A stretch of DNA of 64,000 nt from Prosopocoilus inquinatus (GCA_036172665.1 CM069874.1:55596707-55660706); one strand, 5' to 3'; positions 33,901 through 45,471 are shown, numbered from the stretch's first letter. A program made the numbers and translations. The notes: generated by a model not told the origin, from the sequence alone.

Positions 33901-36900
33901 CAAATTCGAGTGAAGCAGGCAATATGAAAAATTTGCCCGTAGCATGTAAAAAAACGCGAATGCTCCGGAGACAGTTAACGCCGCTACAACAATGGTGTTA
34001 CTCAGTATAACAGAAACAGAGCAATATTGCCGCAATAAAAAATTAGTTATGCAATCAACTCTTCTTGTTTAAACGTGTAAAGATTTTCAGAGTAATTAGT
34101 TAACCAATTGTACCTCGACATCCGCCACATTGCATCAGATAGTAAGAACGCCGTAAATTATTTTCACCGTCCCATTACACAATGTGCCTATTCGATACAT
34201 TTTTGCGGCGCTACTGAAACGATGGCGTGTACTTATTCAAATCCTATCGAGAGCCTATAATTATATCCTACTACAGGCCAAAAATTGAAATAATGGATTT
34301 TGCTACACAAAGATGGCAGTATCATAAACAAGGTACTGCAACGTTGAACTTTTTTTAAAAAATGGAAACACCTCTAAAAGGGCTAATTTTTCTTGTATCA
34401 CATGTTATTATACAGGGAGATTCAGGTAACACATTCATTAAAAGTTTATGGACTTCTCCTTTCAATTTCTGTTTCATATTTTGCAGTTATAAGTTAAAGA
34501 TAAGGATCAATCAATATATAATATTTTCCATTTTTGGACACTTCCGCTTATACCGGAAGTTGCTGTCAACTTTCTTATTTTAAATGGAATATCCCATTTT
34601 TTAATGCATTTATGAAATCCTCATGAAATTCTAAAAATATTTTGTGCAACATGTGATCAAGAAAAATTAACCGTTTCCGAGGTATTTCCATTTTTAAAAA
34701 GAAAGCTCAGACTTGCAGAACCTTGTTTATGCTGCCATCTTTGTGCAACAAAAACCATGATGCCCTTTTTTGGCCTGTAGTAGGATACAGTAACATTCTT
34801 TCAGATTATGTCCAGTTTTGGACTTGATTGTTTACAGGCTGGTTGAGAAGTAACTTCTATTCGAACTGATTTCAACTGTCAAAAAGTCATGTTTTTTAAA
34901 TGGAACGCGTAGTATACAGGGAGATTCAGGCAACCCTTTCGTTAAAAGTTTACGGACTTCTCCTTTCAATATCTGTTTCATATTTTGTAGTTATAAGTTA
35001 GCGATATAGATAGGGTGCAAAATATAAAAAAAGAACCTGTACAATCGCGGTCACACAATACTAGGACAAGAAAATATTTTATTAGTTGAAGTGGACTTTC
35101 ACTAATGACGTTTTCCTGTCAGAACTTATAAATACTTGAAAGACAGAATGCTTAGCCCAAGAACAAATTATCAAATTTAAATGATGGTGCGATTATATAA
35201 ATGAGGAGAATGGAGGATCTGACAAATGTGTTGTTAATGCACAGTTAAATAGGTGCCTTATTTCTGTGTTTAAAATATTAGTTCGATGATTTAAAGGTTC
35301 TAGAAGACCTTGCACGGAAGCCATATTTTTCATCCCTCTTTCAGGGCTTATAACTCCCTTATTATTCACTTTTGGGCAAAAATTGATATAAAAAGCTGAC
35401 CTTATTTTTCGATGTTTTATTCATCCTGGAAATATCGGCAGACATTTCAGAATCACGGTGTATAATTAAATTACCAATATTTTTTTTTATTAAAACACTC
35501 CTGTAGGTCGTAAATGGAGAAAATCCATAAATTGGCTTTTATGGTTTCATTTAGCAAAATTATTTTGCGCGGATGAAAAGCAGTTATTATGCTGTCAAAT
35601 GCATGAAATGATCGCACAACTATGTTTTTTAAAGAAGTACTCGTACAGTTTTGCATGGCCTTTTTAATTTTTTGTTTCAGGACATCACTTTTCAATAATT
35701 ATAGATTGCAATTACAAACGTTATACAAAACTTATTAATTTTTGTTTGTATCTATATTTAGCAATATTTAGCTCGCCGTACACAAATCCGACTAACATTT
35801 TTCTTGTGCTTTCTCACGCAGTTTTTCACTCATGCGAAGTAGTATGTATCTATTGAAATTATAGATATTTATTAAAAAATTAGCAAAAATTACTTTCTCT
35901 CACAAAATTAAACACATTTGGAAAGCGCTCGACACTGACATATCTACGTTCGGTTGCATAACGGGCTTGAAAATATTCTTATTCCTAAAGTTACGAAACT
36001 TACGCATATGTAAGACGTGACGCAATTTTCAAGATTGTTTATTCTTCCGCTTATAAATTAAGATGTATATGTATTGTATATGTATGTTCCGAAAGCGCTA
36101 TCCTCACTCTTGTTTGTTTCGGGAAAACGAGAATTCATTCATAGAAAAGCTGACGGTCATCCCTGTTATTAGTGTTACTTTTAAATCCATCCTACATCAG
36201 TTATATTGTTCTAAAATCCAGAATCTTAAATATAAGGATTTTTCTTTAAAAAGGAGATATAATCAACTTAATTTTACTATCACTGAAACATTTGATTTCA
36301 GCTCCGTATGTGAAACAATGTCGAGAAGGTGAGCCTCAGCTGATTCAATGCTTCATTAAAGCGCTCCATCATTTATCACCGTATTTAGCAACGGGTATCA
36401 AGGACATAGATCTTCCATCTGTAGAACCTTTTCGCATGGACGAACTGTCGTTGTCGTTGACGACCGGACCTAATGGTTATAAAGTTACACTCAGCGACAT
36501 GGACATTTATGGTGCAAGTAATTATACGGTTAATAAGTTGAAGTAAGTTGTCCAGAATATGTAGAAAATTTTATGAAAACTTTTAGAAACATTGTAGACT
36601 GAGCGAGAATGATAAGCCGTTTGAGGCTAAAGTACATATACCAGTCCTGAGGATAAATTCTAGGTACACCAGTAGCGGAGTTTTGATTATTCTGCCTGCT
36701 AGTGGAAATGGATCATTTTACGGACGTTTCGGTAAGCAGAAACTGCTCCATCATACCTAGTATTAAAATAAGGCCCCGTCTTTTCATCTCACTGAAAATT
36801 TATTTACCCCCTAAATGCTTGGAGACAATTGTATCGACAGTCGTTTCTAAGGATAAACAAGGGGAAACAAATTTATATGTAGGTGAAAAGACCGGGCCTA

Positions 36901-39900
36901 ATTGTCATTACTTAGTGAATAAAAAACAGTAAATGGTTTATTTTTTTGTTGCTTGTAAAGGAATTTCAACTTTCCTTTTCTGAGATGATATAAAATAATA
37001 ATAGCAGTTGTATTTGTACGCCTAGGCCTTATTAGCAGTGATAAGTCGTACACGAGATATGTCCATTCACGCACACATTTAAATGTTCAGTTTTCAATTC
37101 ATCGCAGTAGGATTAGCACATCAGTTTTAGATTAATTGCAGTAGCGAAGATTCTGAAAATGTTACTTCCCCTCCGGGATCGGCCATCCTAGTGCGATAGA
37201 AGGGAAACAGCTCAGTTGCCCAGTGTTTCAATCGAGCTATTTACGCGAATTGCTATTGTGAACGTAATTGTTGAACTAAAGGCAGATGTACCAAATACTT
37301 CTCTCTACTCATTAAACTTTATAAGGCAAATTTTTGAAAGAATGACATGCAGTAAAATCTTGTGTGTAGTTCGATCATTGCTAATACTTATTAATTATTT
37401 AAATAACGAAGATTAACAAAAGCGAAATCTATAGAGCCTGCCAAAACTTAAACAAAATATTAAAAGTCCACATTCTTAAAATAAGAAAAAGAAAACAAAG
37501 ATCCACAAAATTGGGCAATTGTCTCATACGCTTGAATTTACATGCATGAAGCCGAATGCCTGGTTGCACTAGTGAGGGTGTCCGTACGGTCTCTCGTGAC
37601 GTCAGACTAGACTGTGGCGATTTTGATTGGTCACGATCCACGGTGCATGCACAGTCGGTGCCGTTATTGTGGCAACGCAACTATTATGATGATTTTAAAT
37701 GGAGCTTCAGCTTGGACGAATGACGTAGACCTGAGACCCATACGAAAAATGTCGAATCCGTCCGATATTCCGTGAGGCAACTTCCCATATACTAACTTTG
37801 AGTGTTACCCACCTATTCTACGACACATTCAACTGTTTTTTTTTATAAGAAGCGACTTGAAAGAAAACGTACATAATTTTCATACATAATACTGTTTATA
37901 ATCTTTCTTCTTTTCTGGTAATTTTGTTAGTCACACGAGACCCTGATGCTTTTAGTAATTCATGTCTTTATTCACATTTTACACTTCTTCATTTTTCTTA
38001 CAAAATGTTTGATTTCTTCTGCGGTCTTTTTCCTTCGTTTGTAAAATTATAGAATTCTTTGCAGCTTTGACCTTCTCGGTTTGTCTCTTTTTCGCTTATC
38101 GATAATACCTAGGACCTTTAATTTTCATTATAGTTCAATTAGGTTAGTTACTTTTCTGATTTTTTGGTTTCATCAGCGTGTAAAACATCATAGAGTTTGC
38201 GCTGTTACGTTATAAATATATCGGTATAAATTAGAAACGGTAGTTAATACCGCATAAAATTTGAAAAATGTACGCTTAGATTTCAATAATTTTTGAATAC
38301 TTTTAATTTAAATTAATTAAATTTAATTACTTTTTCTATTTTATAACGATTGCATCTACAGGATGTTATCGAATAAGTTGGCAATAATTATATCACGTAT
38401 AGACGACATCAAAATAATATAATTTAACCGATTTTATCTAATATGTCGTGCTCAATTAGTGAAATCGACATTTCATGAAACGGATATCCACTTCATGAAA
38501 CGCATCCGCCTACTGTAATATCATTTGATTTCACTATCAGCACAAAGTCATTTTGATGAAATGGAAGAACATGAAGCTTCTAATGCGCGAATGCGGGATA
38601 ATGATTCCAGCAATAGTTTCGTATTATGTTTTTTAAAATGAATATAAAAATTTAATTGCAATTACTTTCATATAATTTCATGTCATTACAAATCAAAAAT
38701 GTAAAATTAAGGAAGCCATGCTTCAATGCTGACGTTGCGTTTTGACGATTTCTTCCTTTTTTAGGTCTGTTAATGAATGAAAGTTGTTGTAAAGTGGTAT
38801 TTTATAAACTAGATTTTATTATTATCAACGCTGATTTATACGAACGATGAGATCAAAAAGAAAACTATTTGGAACTCATCGCCCTCTAGTTAACGTTTTA
38901 CGCACAAAGTAGTCAACCAGGAAACAACGGCAAAAACACTGGCCCTTTGGAACATTCTTAACTAAATCGGTGTTAATAATAATAAAATCTAGCTTATAAA
39001 ACTCCATTTTACAACTTTCCTTCATTAACAGATCCAGAAAAGGTAAAAATCGTCAAAAAATTTGTAAATTTGCAACGTCAGAACTAAAGTATGGCTTGCT
39101 TAATTTTACATTTTTGGTTTGCCATGACATGAAATTATACGAAAATTTGTAATAAAATTTTTATGTTCATTTCAAAAAATATAATACTGTTACGTTTCTA
39201 GGGTTTAATTTTATTTATTTAAACGAATAAAACACTCGGTAAAAACTTAGCCGTAATTTAATAACGCTTACAAACTAATTTATTTGTAACAATTTATTTA
39301 CACACTAAATCTAACTTCGACCATCGCTAGTTAGAACTCGACTGACTCCTGAGTCAACTCCGGCCGATTTTATATCCTTTGCTGCCGTCTCGAATTTTCC
39401 AAGCTGGAAAATTCAAGTTTGTTCGATGCTGGCGTGACGGCCAATGACGCATAGCGAACCGACTTCTTGACGCCTTCAGTTTGACGTAGTAAGCCGGGTG
39501 GCGCGCAATACGAAACTCTTGCGAGAATCATTATCCCATATTCGCGCAAAACTGCGCTACACTTGTCATACCCCAACCCCACTTGTACTACAATAAGTCT
39601 TTTTGTGAAACTTATATAATAATACACTATTGCGTACTTGATACATAAGCTACTATTAGATCACTATTAGCGCAGCACAGCCTATTATTAGGATTTAGGA
39701 TTAGTCGTACGTTTATTTTAACGTGTTATAAAATCCTCGGCTGCCCTCGACTGTGCTACGCTAGCCTGTGCTGCCTTCAATGTGCGGCCGGTCTTAAACA
39801 CAGAAAAAAAATGAAGCTTTCTTTGAGTCTACAATGATTTTTGGCTTTTGTTTTTAAAAATTAAAATTCAATTTCCAGGTGACATAACAGCTACCGTCAA

Positions 39901-42900
39901 GGGCAAAATCAGTACACATTTCAAGGAAGGGCAGAAATATCTCCATGTTGACTCCTTGTTTGTAGACATGGATATAAAGAATATCAACATGGCGGTCAAG
40001 AACGTGTACAGAAATAACAGGATCTTAGGTAAATTGAAATTTTTTACTCTAAATTTTCGCTGAACTTTCTCAAAATCTGTGTTGTAATTGCTATTTAGTA
40101 CCTAGAAATTAGATATTCGAAGTATCGCCTTTCACCAAAAAGGCACTTTAAACTGCAAAATGAAAATAATTTATCAGCCTCAGAATGAAATAGAAATAAA
40201 TTATTGCAACTTATGAATTAATTGCACGTTTGTTATAATCATGAATTTCAGGTATCTTAAACTGAGATATTCACTTCCTTAAAACTCTTATTTCTTTAAA
40301 TAACCATGAAAGATGAATGGTTCACTTAAATAATTATAATTATACAGGCTGTCCCAGAGCTCCGTAAAAGTTCCATAGCTTTCTTGCTATTCCAGGTATC
40401 GACTCAATTCTTTTTTTGTATAATAGAAGCGCTTCCATTGCACATTTTAAAATTATTTTCGATTGTATACAGGGTGTCCAAGTATTATAAAAATATTAAA
40501 GTTACGTTTTTTTATTTTTATTTGAGTCATTTTTACATATCAATCATACTTTTTGATGTGTCAATTTTTTCTTGAAAATTCCCGGATGCAAGGTTCCCTT
40601 CAAAAATTCATAATTTCTAAACCATTAGAGATAATGCAACCGATTTTTTTTCAGTCAATGCCAAGGCTGTGGTCATTCGTTCGAAATCTAGCCAAGTCGT
40701 GAACGATTTTTTGAATATGAATAATTATAAATAGTAAAAACTCCATTTTTTCAAAAAGAACACCCTGTATATTTTTACACCATTCCATAGTGTTTTTAAC
40801 AAGCTTTTCAATTATATCAGTTTGTAGGGTCTAATTCTGATATTCAATGAGTTATTGAGAAAATAGTAATTCTTAGATGTAAATATTTAATAAACAACTG
40901 ATATTTTCTAGTAGTTTGGTACCAAAATGAAAAGCGATTAAAATTTTCAACCAACGTCGCACCAGTTACGGATATACTCTGTCAAAAAGTACGAATTTCA
41001 TTGGTTTAATATATAATATTCGCTGTGCATGATTATCCACGATCACTCAGTAGGACTGCGGCTTTAATTTCAAATTTATCCTGCCAGTTCTCGTGAATTA
41101 GAAGTTCTGTTGATGATTCATGAAAATTCTAACTTGAGTACTCGGAAGAAACTGATATACAAGTCAGTTTCTTTTGAAATTTCCCGAGTACTCAAGTTAA
41201 AATTTGAAAGTGACATACAAATCTAGAAATTACTATTTTCTCAATAACTCGTCGAATATTAGAATTGGACCCTATAAACTGTATGTCATTTTTTTGGCAT
41301 TTTTGAAATGTTCATAAAATTCTAAAAATATTTTGTGCAACATGTGATACAAGAAAGATTAACCGTTTCCGTGCTATTTCCATTTTTTAAAGAAAGCTCA
41401 GACTTGCAGAATCTTGTTTATGATACTGCCATCTTTGTACAACAAAAACCACGATGTCAAAAATTTGGCTTGTAGTAGGATACAGTAACATTCTGATCAT
41501 GTCCAGTTTTGCACTTGATTGTTTACAGGCTGGTTGAAAAGTAACTTCTATCCGAACTGATTTCAACTGTTGAAAAGTCATGTTTTTTTAAATGGAACGC
41601 CTAGTATATTTTTATACCATGTGAGATTAAATGTTCTTACGTTCTGTATTAGCATTCCCTATACCTACCTCTCGTAGTTCACTCGTTATCGATGATTTCT
41701 TTTTAACACCTAATTTCTTCCTTTTATCGCTATTGTTTTTAAATAGTGGGCTATGAAAAGTAGAGAAATTATAATTTTTCAAATCATCCGTCTAGTAGGC
41801 ATTTAAAAAAATAATTTAATCGCTACGAAGAACCAAAAAATGAATATTCAAACACAGACATATTAAACGTATTTGATGATAAAAAAATTCACAATTCAAG
41901 AAGTTAATAAAAAAAATTGTTATATCGAGGAAAATACGTTATTACTTAGATACAATAAAAAGGTATTATTAATAAATAACAGCTGAGAGCAACTTAGAGC
42001 CAATATTATGACCAATAATTAGTGTACTATTTTTAATATTTTTGATTTATTTATTAGATTTCATAAAATTTTGTATTGTAAGTATAAATTTCTCTTTGTA
42101 AATGTGTAAAAAGACAGCAATTGTAAATAAAAGGTTCAGATGATAGATATGAATTTAAATATTATTTTTCAGTTTTTAAAATGAAATTGACTTTAAAGTC
42201 TGAAATTAATTTAAAAAACCTCTGTTTGTTAGATTTTCATAGCACCCTAATCCTGAGTCACACGATATAAAAATATACTAGGCGATCCATTTAAAAAACA
42301 TGACTTTTCGACAGTTGAAATTGATTCGAATAGAAGTTACTTTTCAACCAGCCTGTAAACAATAAAGCGCAAAACTGGACACGATCTGAAAGAATGTTAC
42401 TGTATCCTACTAGAGGCCAAAATTTGGTATCGCAGTTTTTGTTGCATAAAGATGGCAGTATCATAAAAAAGGTTCTGCAAGTCTGAGCTTTCTTTAAAAA
42501 ATGGAAATACCACGGAAACGGTTAATCTTTCTTGTATCACATGTTACAGAAAATATTTTTAGAATTTTATGAAGATTTCAAAAATGAAATGCATAAAAAA
42601 TGGAGTATTCCATTTAAAGTAAGAAAATTGACAGCAACTTCCGGTATAAGTGGAAGTGTCTGAATATTGAAAATATTATAATTTGATAGATCCATATCGT
42701 TAACTTATAACTGCAAAATATGAAACAGAAATTCAAAGGAGAAGTCCATAAACTTTTAATAAATGGGTTGCCTGAATCTCTTTGTATAGTTTAATTTTAT
42801 ATGCTCGTTCAATTGAACATTTGGCTGTGACAAATTGGGATTTTCATAATTATGCAACACGTAACAGTGACGATATAAGACTTCCTTTGAACAAATTAAC

Positions 42901-45471
42901 TATTGGTCAAAAAGGTCCTGTATTCATGAGTCTTAATATTTAAAGAAAATAAAATATTTTTGGCTTAATGAAGTACCAATTATATGTAATATGTTTAAAG
43001 CAAAATTAAAAGCCACACTGATTTCGGCATATTATTCAGTTGATGACTTCTTAAATGGTAATCTAATATAAGCCTTAATGTTACATTCGTTTAGTATTGT
43101 TATTATTACATTATCGACACCTATTTACTTATTGCCGTTTGCACCATGTCTTGTTAAAAAAATTAAACCAGGTTTAACAGTAATCTCAGTTTGCACCGTG
43201 GCTTAAACCGTAGTTAGAAACTGGCTAAACCAACTCAATTTAATCCCCCTTCCGTGATGGTTTAACGTTGGGTTGGTTTAGCAAGTTTCTAACTACGGCT
43301 TAAGTCGCGGTGCAAATTGGGTTTACTGTTAAACCTGGTTTAATTTTTTTAACAAGACATGGTGCAAACGGCTATTTAGTGTTATTATTGGTATATTTTC
43401 GATTTTTCTATTTTTACTTGTTGATTGGTCGACTTGTTATTTTCTTCTGCGCTTTAGGTATTTTTCTGTAAGCAGCAATAAGAAATGACTAATAAATTAT
43501 TATAATTATTATTAGCGGATTTTTTTGAGCAAGTTTTATTGAAATAAATCAATTTTTTGTGACTTCCCACATAAACGTAGTTGTATCAACAACTCTTTGC
43601 TACGATTACCGATCATTGCTATGTCTACTGAGAGGGAAATTTAGACCTGCTAATTCGAAATTCGAGCAATTTAACATTAATGTTAGTGATTTGGGGAGCT
43701 GGTGCCAAAAAATATTGTACGCAAAATGGTTTTAGGGGACTCATCTCGTGAAGTTTCCTACTTAATATCTTTCATTAATAGAGTATAGTAAAGTTGTTTA
43801 ATGTTTTAAAAAAGATTACTACACTTTCTGCTTAATACGTAATTATTTTCGAAGAGAAACAAAGAAGTGAACGAAACTAATTCAAAAACAAAAATAAGTG
43901 CATTTATAATTGGCTGTTAATTTAATATTCATATACTGCATGTCCGTCTGCCATTAGGGCATTGGGATTAACATGGGAAAACAGAAATTAATTTAAATTA
44001 TCTTCCTGAATAAATTCGTACGAATTTGAAGTTACAGTCGGAAAAACTTTGATATTTGAAGTATTTTGTTATTAAATGTATAATATTTTAACTGTTAATT
44101 ACTTAAAAATAATGAAAAAAGAAAAAAAAATTATATTGCACGTAATTAAAATTAACCTCCGCCCACAATAATTTTATATCCGTAGATACGTATTTCAGTA
44201 CGCTACCAACTTAAAAGCACTAAGAAAGATTTAAAACTATACATGTTAATGTATTAAAAAAAAAAAAAAACATATAGCATATATAGTTTATTTTTAGGTA
44301 TCGAATAACGGGGAATTATATACTTATTTATTCGTTAGAATAAGAAGTTTTTTCGGGTCTTTGGACAATTTATTTCCGTGTTGTTTGGTTAGCTCTTGTT
44401 GGTAAGGTTTTCTGACAGTTAATTTTGGGTGTTCACATATTTTTTTCTTTTCCGGATTTATACATTAACATATATAGTTTATTTAAAATTTTTACATATT
44501 AATTTATATTTACTTACATTTAGACATATATATCTTTTAGGATGAATAGATTATTGTTAGCTTTAATATTTTTATGATTTTATCAGTGTGATTAGGTAGT
44601 TTTAAATCTTTCTTAGTGCTTTTAAGTTGGTAGCGTACTGAAGATGGCAGCTTAGCTGCCGAAATACGTATCTACGGATATAAAATTATTGTGAGCGGAG
44701 GTTAATTTCAATTATCTCTTAAACCACAGTCTCCTTTACTATTTTAGTTTATATTGCACGCTTAACAGTCTGATCAGATACTAGAAATAAATCACGTGTG
44801 AGTGACCAGGCAGTACCGGCGAAGTTGCTACGATTTTTTTGTCATTTTTTAAATTTTTTAACGTGATATTTTTCTAATTAAATAAAGTATGTGAAAAAAA
44901 GAAAGAAGAAACTTGTTCTGATGCATTTTAAAAAATTCAAGCTTTCAAAAAATTTTGAAAAAAGTCATGGTCTGGGTTTGACACCGCAAGCCGACAGTTA
45001 CGTAATTCGATCAAGCTCGACACTACCCACTTGACCGCGAGAATCATTTACAACTTTAATTAAAACACATTGTTAAAGCCAAATAAAAAAAATTAATTGC
45101 TTTTTTTCTTAATTAACAAAAAGTTAACAGCTAAAATCCAGCAAATTTGGTATTAAAATGTTTTAAATTTTGTGGTCTTTGTGACTATATCCTATGTACT
45201 CATATAAATTTAATCAGGCGGATAATATAAAGCGATTTTTGTTCCTTCATGTTAATCGCTATGCCCTAATGTCAGACGGACATACGGTATGTCTTTCCGT
45301 ATTCCAGGCGAAGCCATTAACTTGTTCCTTAGAGAAAACGGACAAGAAGTGCTGCAAGTTATGACACCGCAACTTCGGAAGAAACTCTCCTCCTTATTCC
45401 AAGGCATTGCCAATAAACTACTTGCCCATCTACCCCTTGATACATTTTATGTACCTGCATCTGCAAATTAG
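30897..45471 (+). CDS. Takeout/JHBP-family secreted protein, five exons, 253 aa
   Basis: Five exons join in frame: 30,897-30,969, 36,302-36,542, 36,598-36,731, 39,879-40,028 and 45,308-45,471, total 762 nt including TAG. Every intron has GT...AG ends and the phases agree (1, 2, 1, 1). The product opens with a hydrophobic signal peptide (about residues 1-18). Cys31 and Cys41 show the C-x9-C pair near the N-terminus typical of JHBP/takeout proteins (VKQCREGEPQLIQC). The family's later landmarks follow: GIKDIDLPSVEPF, an IPVLRIN strand, LPASGNGSFYG, the DMDIKNINMAVKN strand, NNRILGEAINLFLREN and a C-terminal helix with LRKKLSSLFQGIANKLL. Length is normal for the family. Such proteins are secreted lipid-binding carriers, some of juvenile hormone; the ligand here is unknown. 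ATTAAA at 45,536 may be the polyadenylation signal. Introns are 5,332, 55, 3,147 and 5,279 bp, the long ones packed with transposons. Confidence 0.93.
31445..32520 (-). pseudogene. Mariner/Tc1-like transposase remnant in takeout intron 1
   Basis: Minus-strand frames in order carry a degraded N-terminal part (from about 32,515), then VNKQNCRYWASENPNWMVEK, PQKVNVWAEILTDRILGP, LTGERYLEFLQ, and WYHQDGAPP with the second catalytic Asp region. After a frameshift near 31,800 come VFPNRWIGRRGLMKW, QSPDLTSIDYFL and YVNRPINLEEMRD. These are standard landmarks of the DDE transposase of Tc1/mariner elements, which cut and paste at TA. At least three frame changes and stops make it inactive. Antisense to the host gene and confined to intron 1. 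Terminal repeats were not identified. Confidence 0.85.
32849..33095 (+). mobile_element. Third copy of the hammerhead-bearing repeat, ribozyme broken
   Basis: Aligns with the 1238-1435 part of the tandem copies (TATAGCTTACTA, CATTTGCTATAAA, AAGCTGTTGTC, TTTAAAGTCTGGCAAGTCG, GTGGAGTTTCTCGAGCTACT). The hammerhead has stem I strand CTTCTG (33,035-33,040), CTGATGA (33,041-33,047) and an intact stem II, but the GAA box reads CAA at 33,064-33,066, replacing an essential G, and the stem III bases are altered. Single copy inside takeout intron 1. Confidence 0.75.
33868..34255 (-). repeat. Inverted copy of the 13,498-13,890 repeat
   Basis: Reverse complement of that repeat over about 390 bp, with the same landmark order (CGGAGACAGTTAACGCCGC, AGTTATGCAATCAACTCTTC, AAATTATTTTCACCGTCCC). 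Lies in takeout intron 1. The overlapping frames on both strands have no recognisable product. A mariner-type terminus (ACAGGGTGTTATTTTACTG) lies upstream near 33,597. Confidence 0.7.
34267..35010. mobile_element. Nested or inverted copies of the AAAGATGGCAGTATCATAAA repeat family
   Basis: A plus-oriented partial copy (34,267 to about 34,430) is followed by TACAGGGAGATTCAGGTAAC sequence, then a minus-oriented copy (about 34,610-34,910) and again TACAGGGAGATTCAGGCAAC near 34,917. The same family occurs at 41,297-41,615, 42,273-42,790 and in part at 21,390-21,492. No transposase seen. Confidence 0.65.
35011..36301. other. Distal part of takeout intron 1
   Basis: AT-rich; no further repeat or coding sequence recognised before the acceptor at 36,300-36,301. 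Confidence 0.5.
36302..36542 (+). CDS. Takeout gene exon 2
   Basis: Acceptor TGATTTCAG precedes it; it encodes the Cys pair and the first lipid-binding strands (residues 25-104 plus two bases). Donor GTAAGT at 36,543. Confidence 0.92.
36598..36731 (+). CDS. Takeout gene exon 3
   Basis: Follows a 55-bp intron; acceptor ATTGTAG. Encodes KLSENDKPFEAKVHIPV through SGNGSFYGRF. Using an AG 11 bp further upstream would put a TGA in frame. Donor GTAAGC at 36,732. Confidence 0.88.
36732..38583. other. Takeout intron 3, first part
   Basis: No gene recognised. A GC-richer island of about 150 bp lies near 37,540-37,690; the minus-strand frame across it has no known product. Confidence 0.45.
38584..39548. 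mobile_element. Foldback element split by a solo LTR
   Basis: The left arm, from TGCGCGAAT at 38,584, is matched by the right arm ending ATTCGCGCA at 39,548. Arms share GGGATAATGATTC, ATAATTTCATGTCAT, AAAATGTAAAATTAAG and CTAGATTTTATTATTAT-type sequence. The right arm is interrupted exactly by the solo LTR at 39,188-39,507. About 110 bp of unique sequence forms the loop. Lies in takeout intron 3. Confidence 0.8.
39188..39507 (+). mobile_element. Solo LTR, family 1 copy 2, with 4-bp target duplication
   Basis: Begins TGTTACG, ends GGCGCGCA; ATAC flanks both sides (39,184-39,187 and 39,508-39,511). It aligns with 8970-9308. The uninterrupted left arm of the host foldback, with a single GTAT (complement of ATAC) near 38,621, is a natural empty site that confirms both ends. 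Confidence 0.85.
39879..40028 (+). CDS. Takeout gene exon 4
   Basis: Acceptor ATTTCCAG; encodes GDITATVKGKISTHFKEG, HVDSLFVDMDIKNINMAVKN and NNRIL. Donor GTAAAT at 40,029. Confidence 0.92.
40466..40771. mobile_element. Mariner-type MITE
   Basis: TATACAGGGTGTCC at the left and GAACACCCTGTATA at the right bound a ~306-bp segment without coding capacity. In takeout intron 4. Confidence 0.6.
40814..41286. mobile_element. Foldback element with inner hairpin
   Basis: The outer arms (about 40,814-40,880 and 41,226-41,286) share TATTTTCTCAATAACTC-type sequence in inverted order. An inner hairpin (41,121-41,217) has arms with AACTTGAGTACTCGG and CCGAGTACTCAAGTT-type sequence. Confidence 0.65.
41297..41615 (-). 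mobile_element. Inverted copy of the 42,273 repeat
   Basis: Reverse complement of 42,273 to about 42,590 (landmarks AACCGTTTCCG, AAAGCTCAGACTTGCAGAA, CAGGCTGGTTGAAAAGTAAC). The two form an inverted pair about 650 bp apart. Confidence 0.7.
42273..42790 (+). mobile_element. Longest copy of the AAAGATGGCAGTATCATAAA repeat family
   Basis: Starts near ACTAGGCGATCCATTTAAA, contains AAAGATGGCAGTATCATAAA and ends in TGCCTGAATCTCTTTGTATA, resembling degenerate TATACAGGG-type termini. Non-coding, in takeout intron 4. Confidence 0.65.
42791..43133. other. Intron 4 spacer
   Basis: AT-rich; nothing recognised. Confidence 0.5.
43134..43372. mobile_element. Hairpin MITE with ~110-bp arms
   Basis: GCCGTTTGCACCATGTCTTG at the left end is matched exactly, reverse-complemented, at the right end (to 43,372). 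Arms continue through AACCAGGTTTAACAGTAA and CGTAGTTAGAAAC with few mismatches and a loop of only about 20 bp. Confidence 0.8.
43373..44143. other. Intron 4 spacer
   Basis: AT-rich; nothing recognised. Confidence 0.5.
44144..44714. mobile_element. Inverted-repeat element with a hammerhead-like motif in one arm
   Basis: The left arm (44,144-44,238) and right arm (44,596-44,714) are reverse complements (AAATCTTTCTTAGTGCTTTT, AAGTTGGTAGCGTACTG, TACGTATCTACGGATATAAA). The right arm has an extra 21 bp that forms the stem II hairpin of a hammerhead-like motif; the left arm lacks it. Roughly 360 bp separate the arms. In takeout intron 4. Confidence 0.7.
44634..44676 (+). ncRNA. Hammerhead-like ribozyme motif, family c
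   Basis: CGTA (44,634-44,637) can pair with TACG (44,673-44,676) as stem I. The core CTGAAGA is 44,638-44,644 (variable N7 is A). One extra T (44,645) precedes stem II GGCAGC/GCTGCC around TTA. GAA is 44,661-44,663, and the self-complementary ATACGTAT (44,664-44,671) gives a minimal stem III. Predicted cleavage follows C44,672. The layout equals that of the intact copy at 1,380-1,428 except for the extra core nucleotide, also present in family b. Activity is uncertain. Confidence 0.5.
45308..45471 (+). CDS. Takeout gene exon 5 and stop
   Basis: Acceptor CGTATTCCAG; encodes GEAINLFLRENGQEV through DTFYVPASAN, then TAG. Confidence 0.92.

Noticed and set aside
36587..36597. Alternative acceptor 11 bp upstream of takeout exon 3
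   Set aside because: Using the AG at 36,585-36,586 puts a TGA in frame; the AG at 36,596-36,597 keeps the family sequence.
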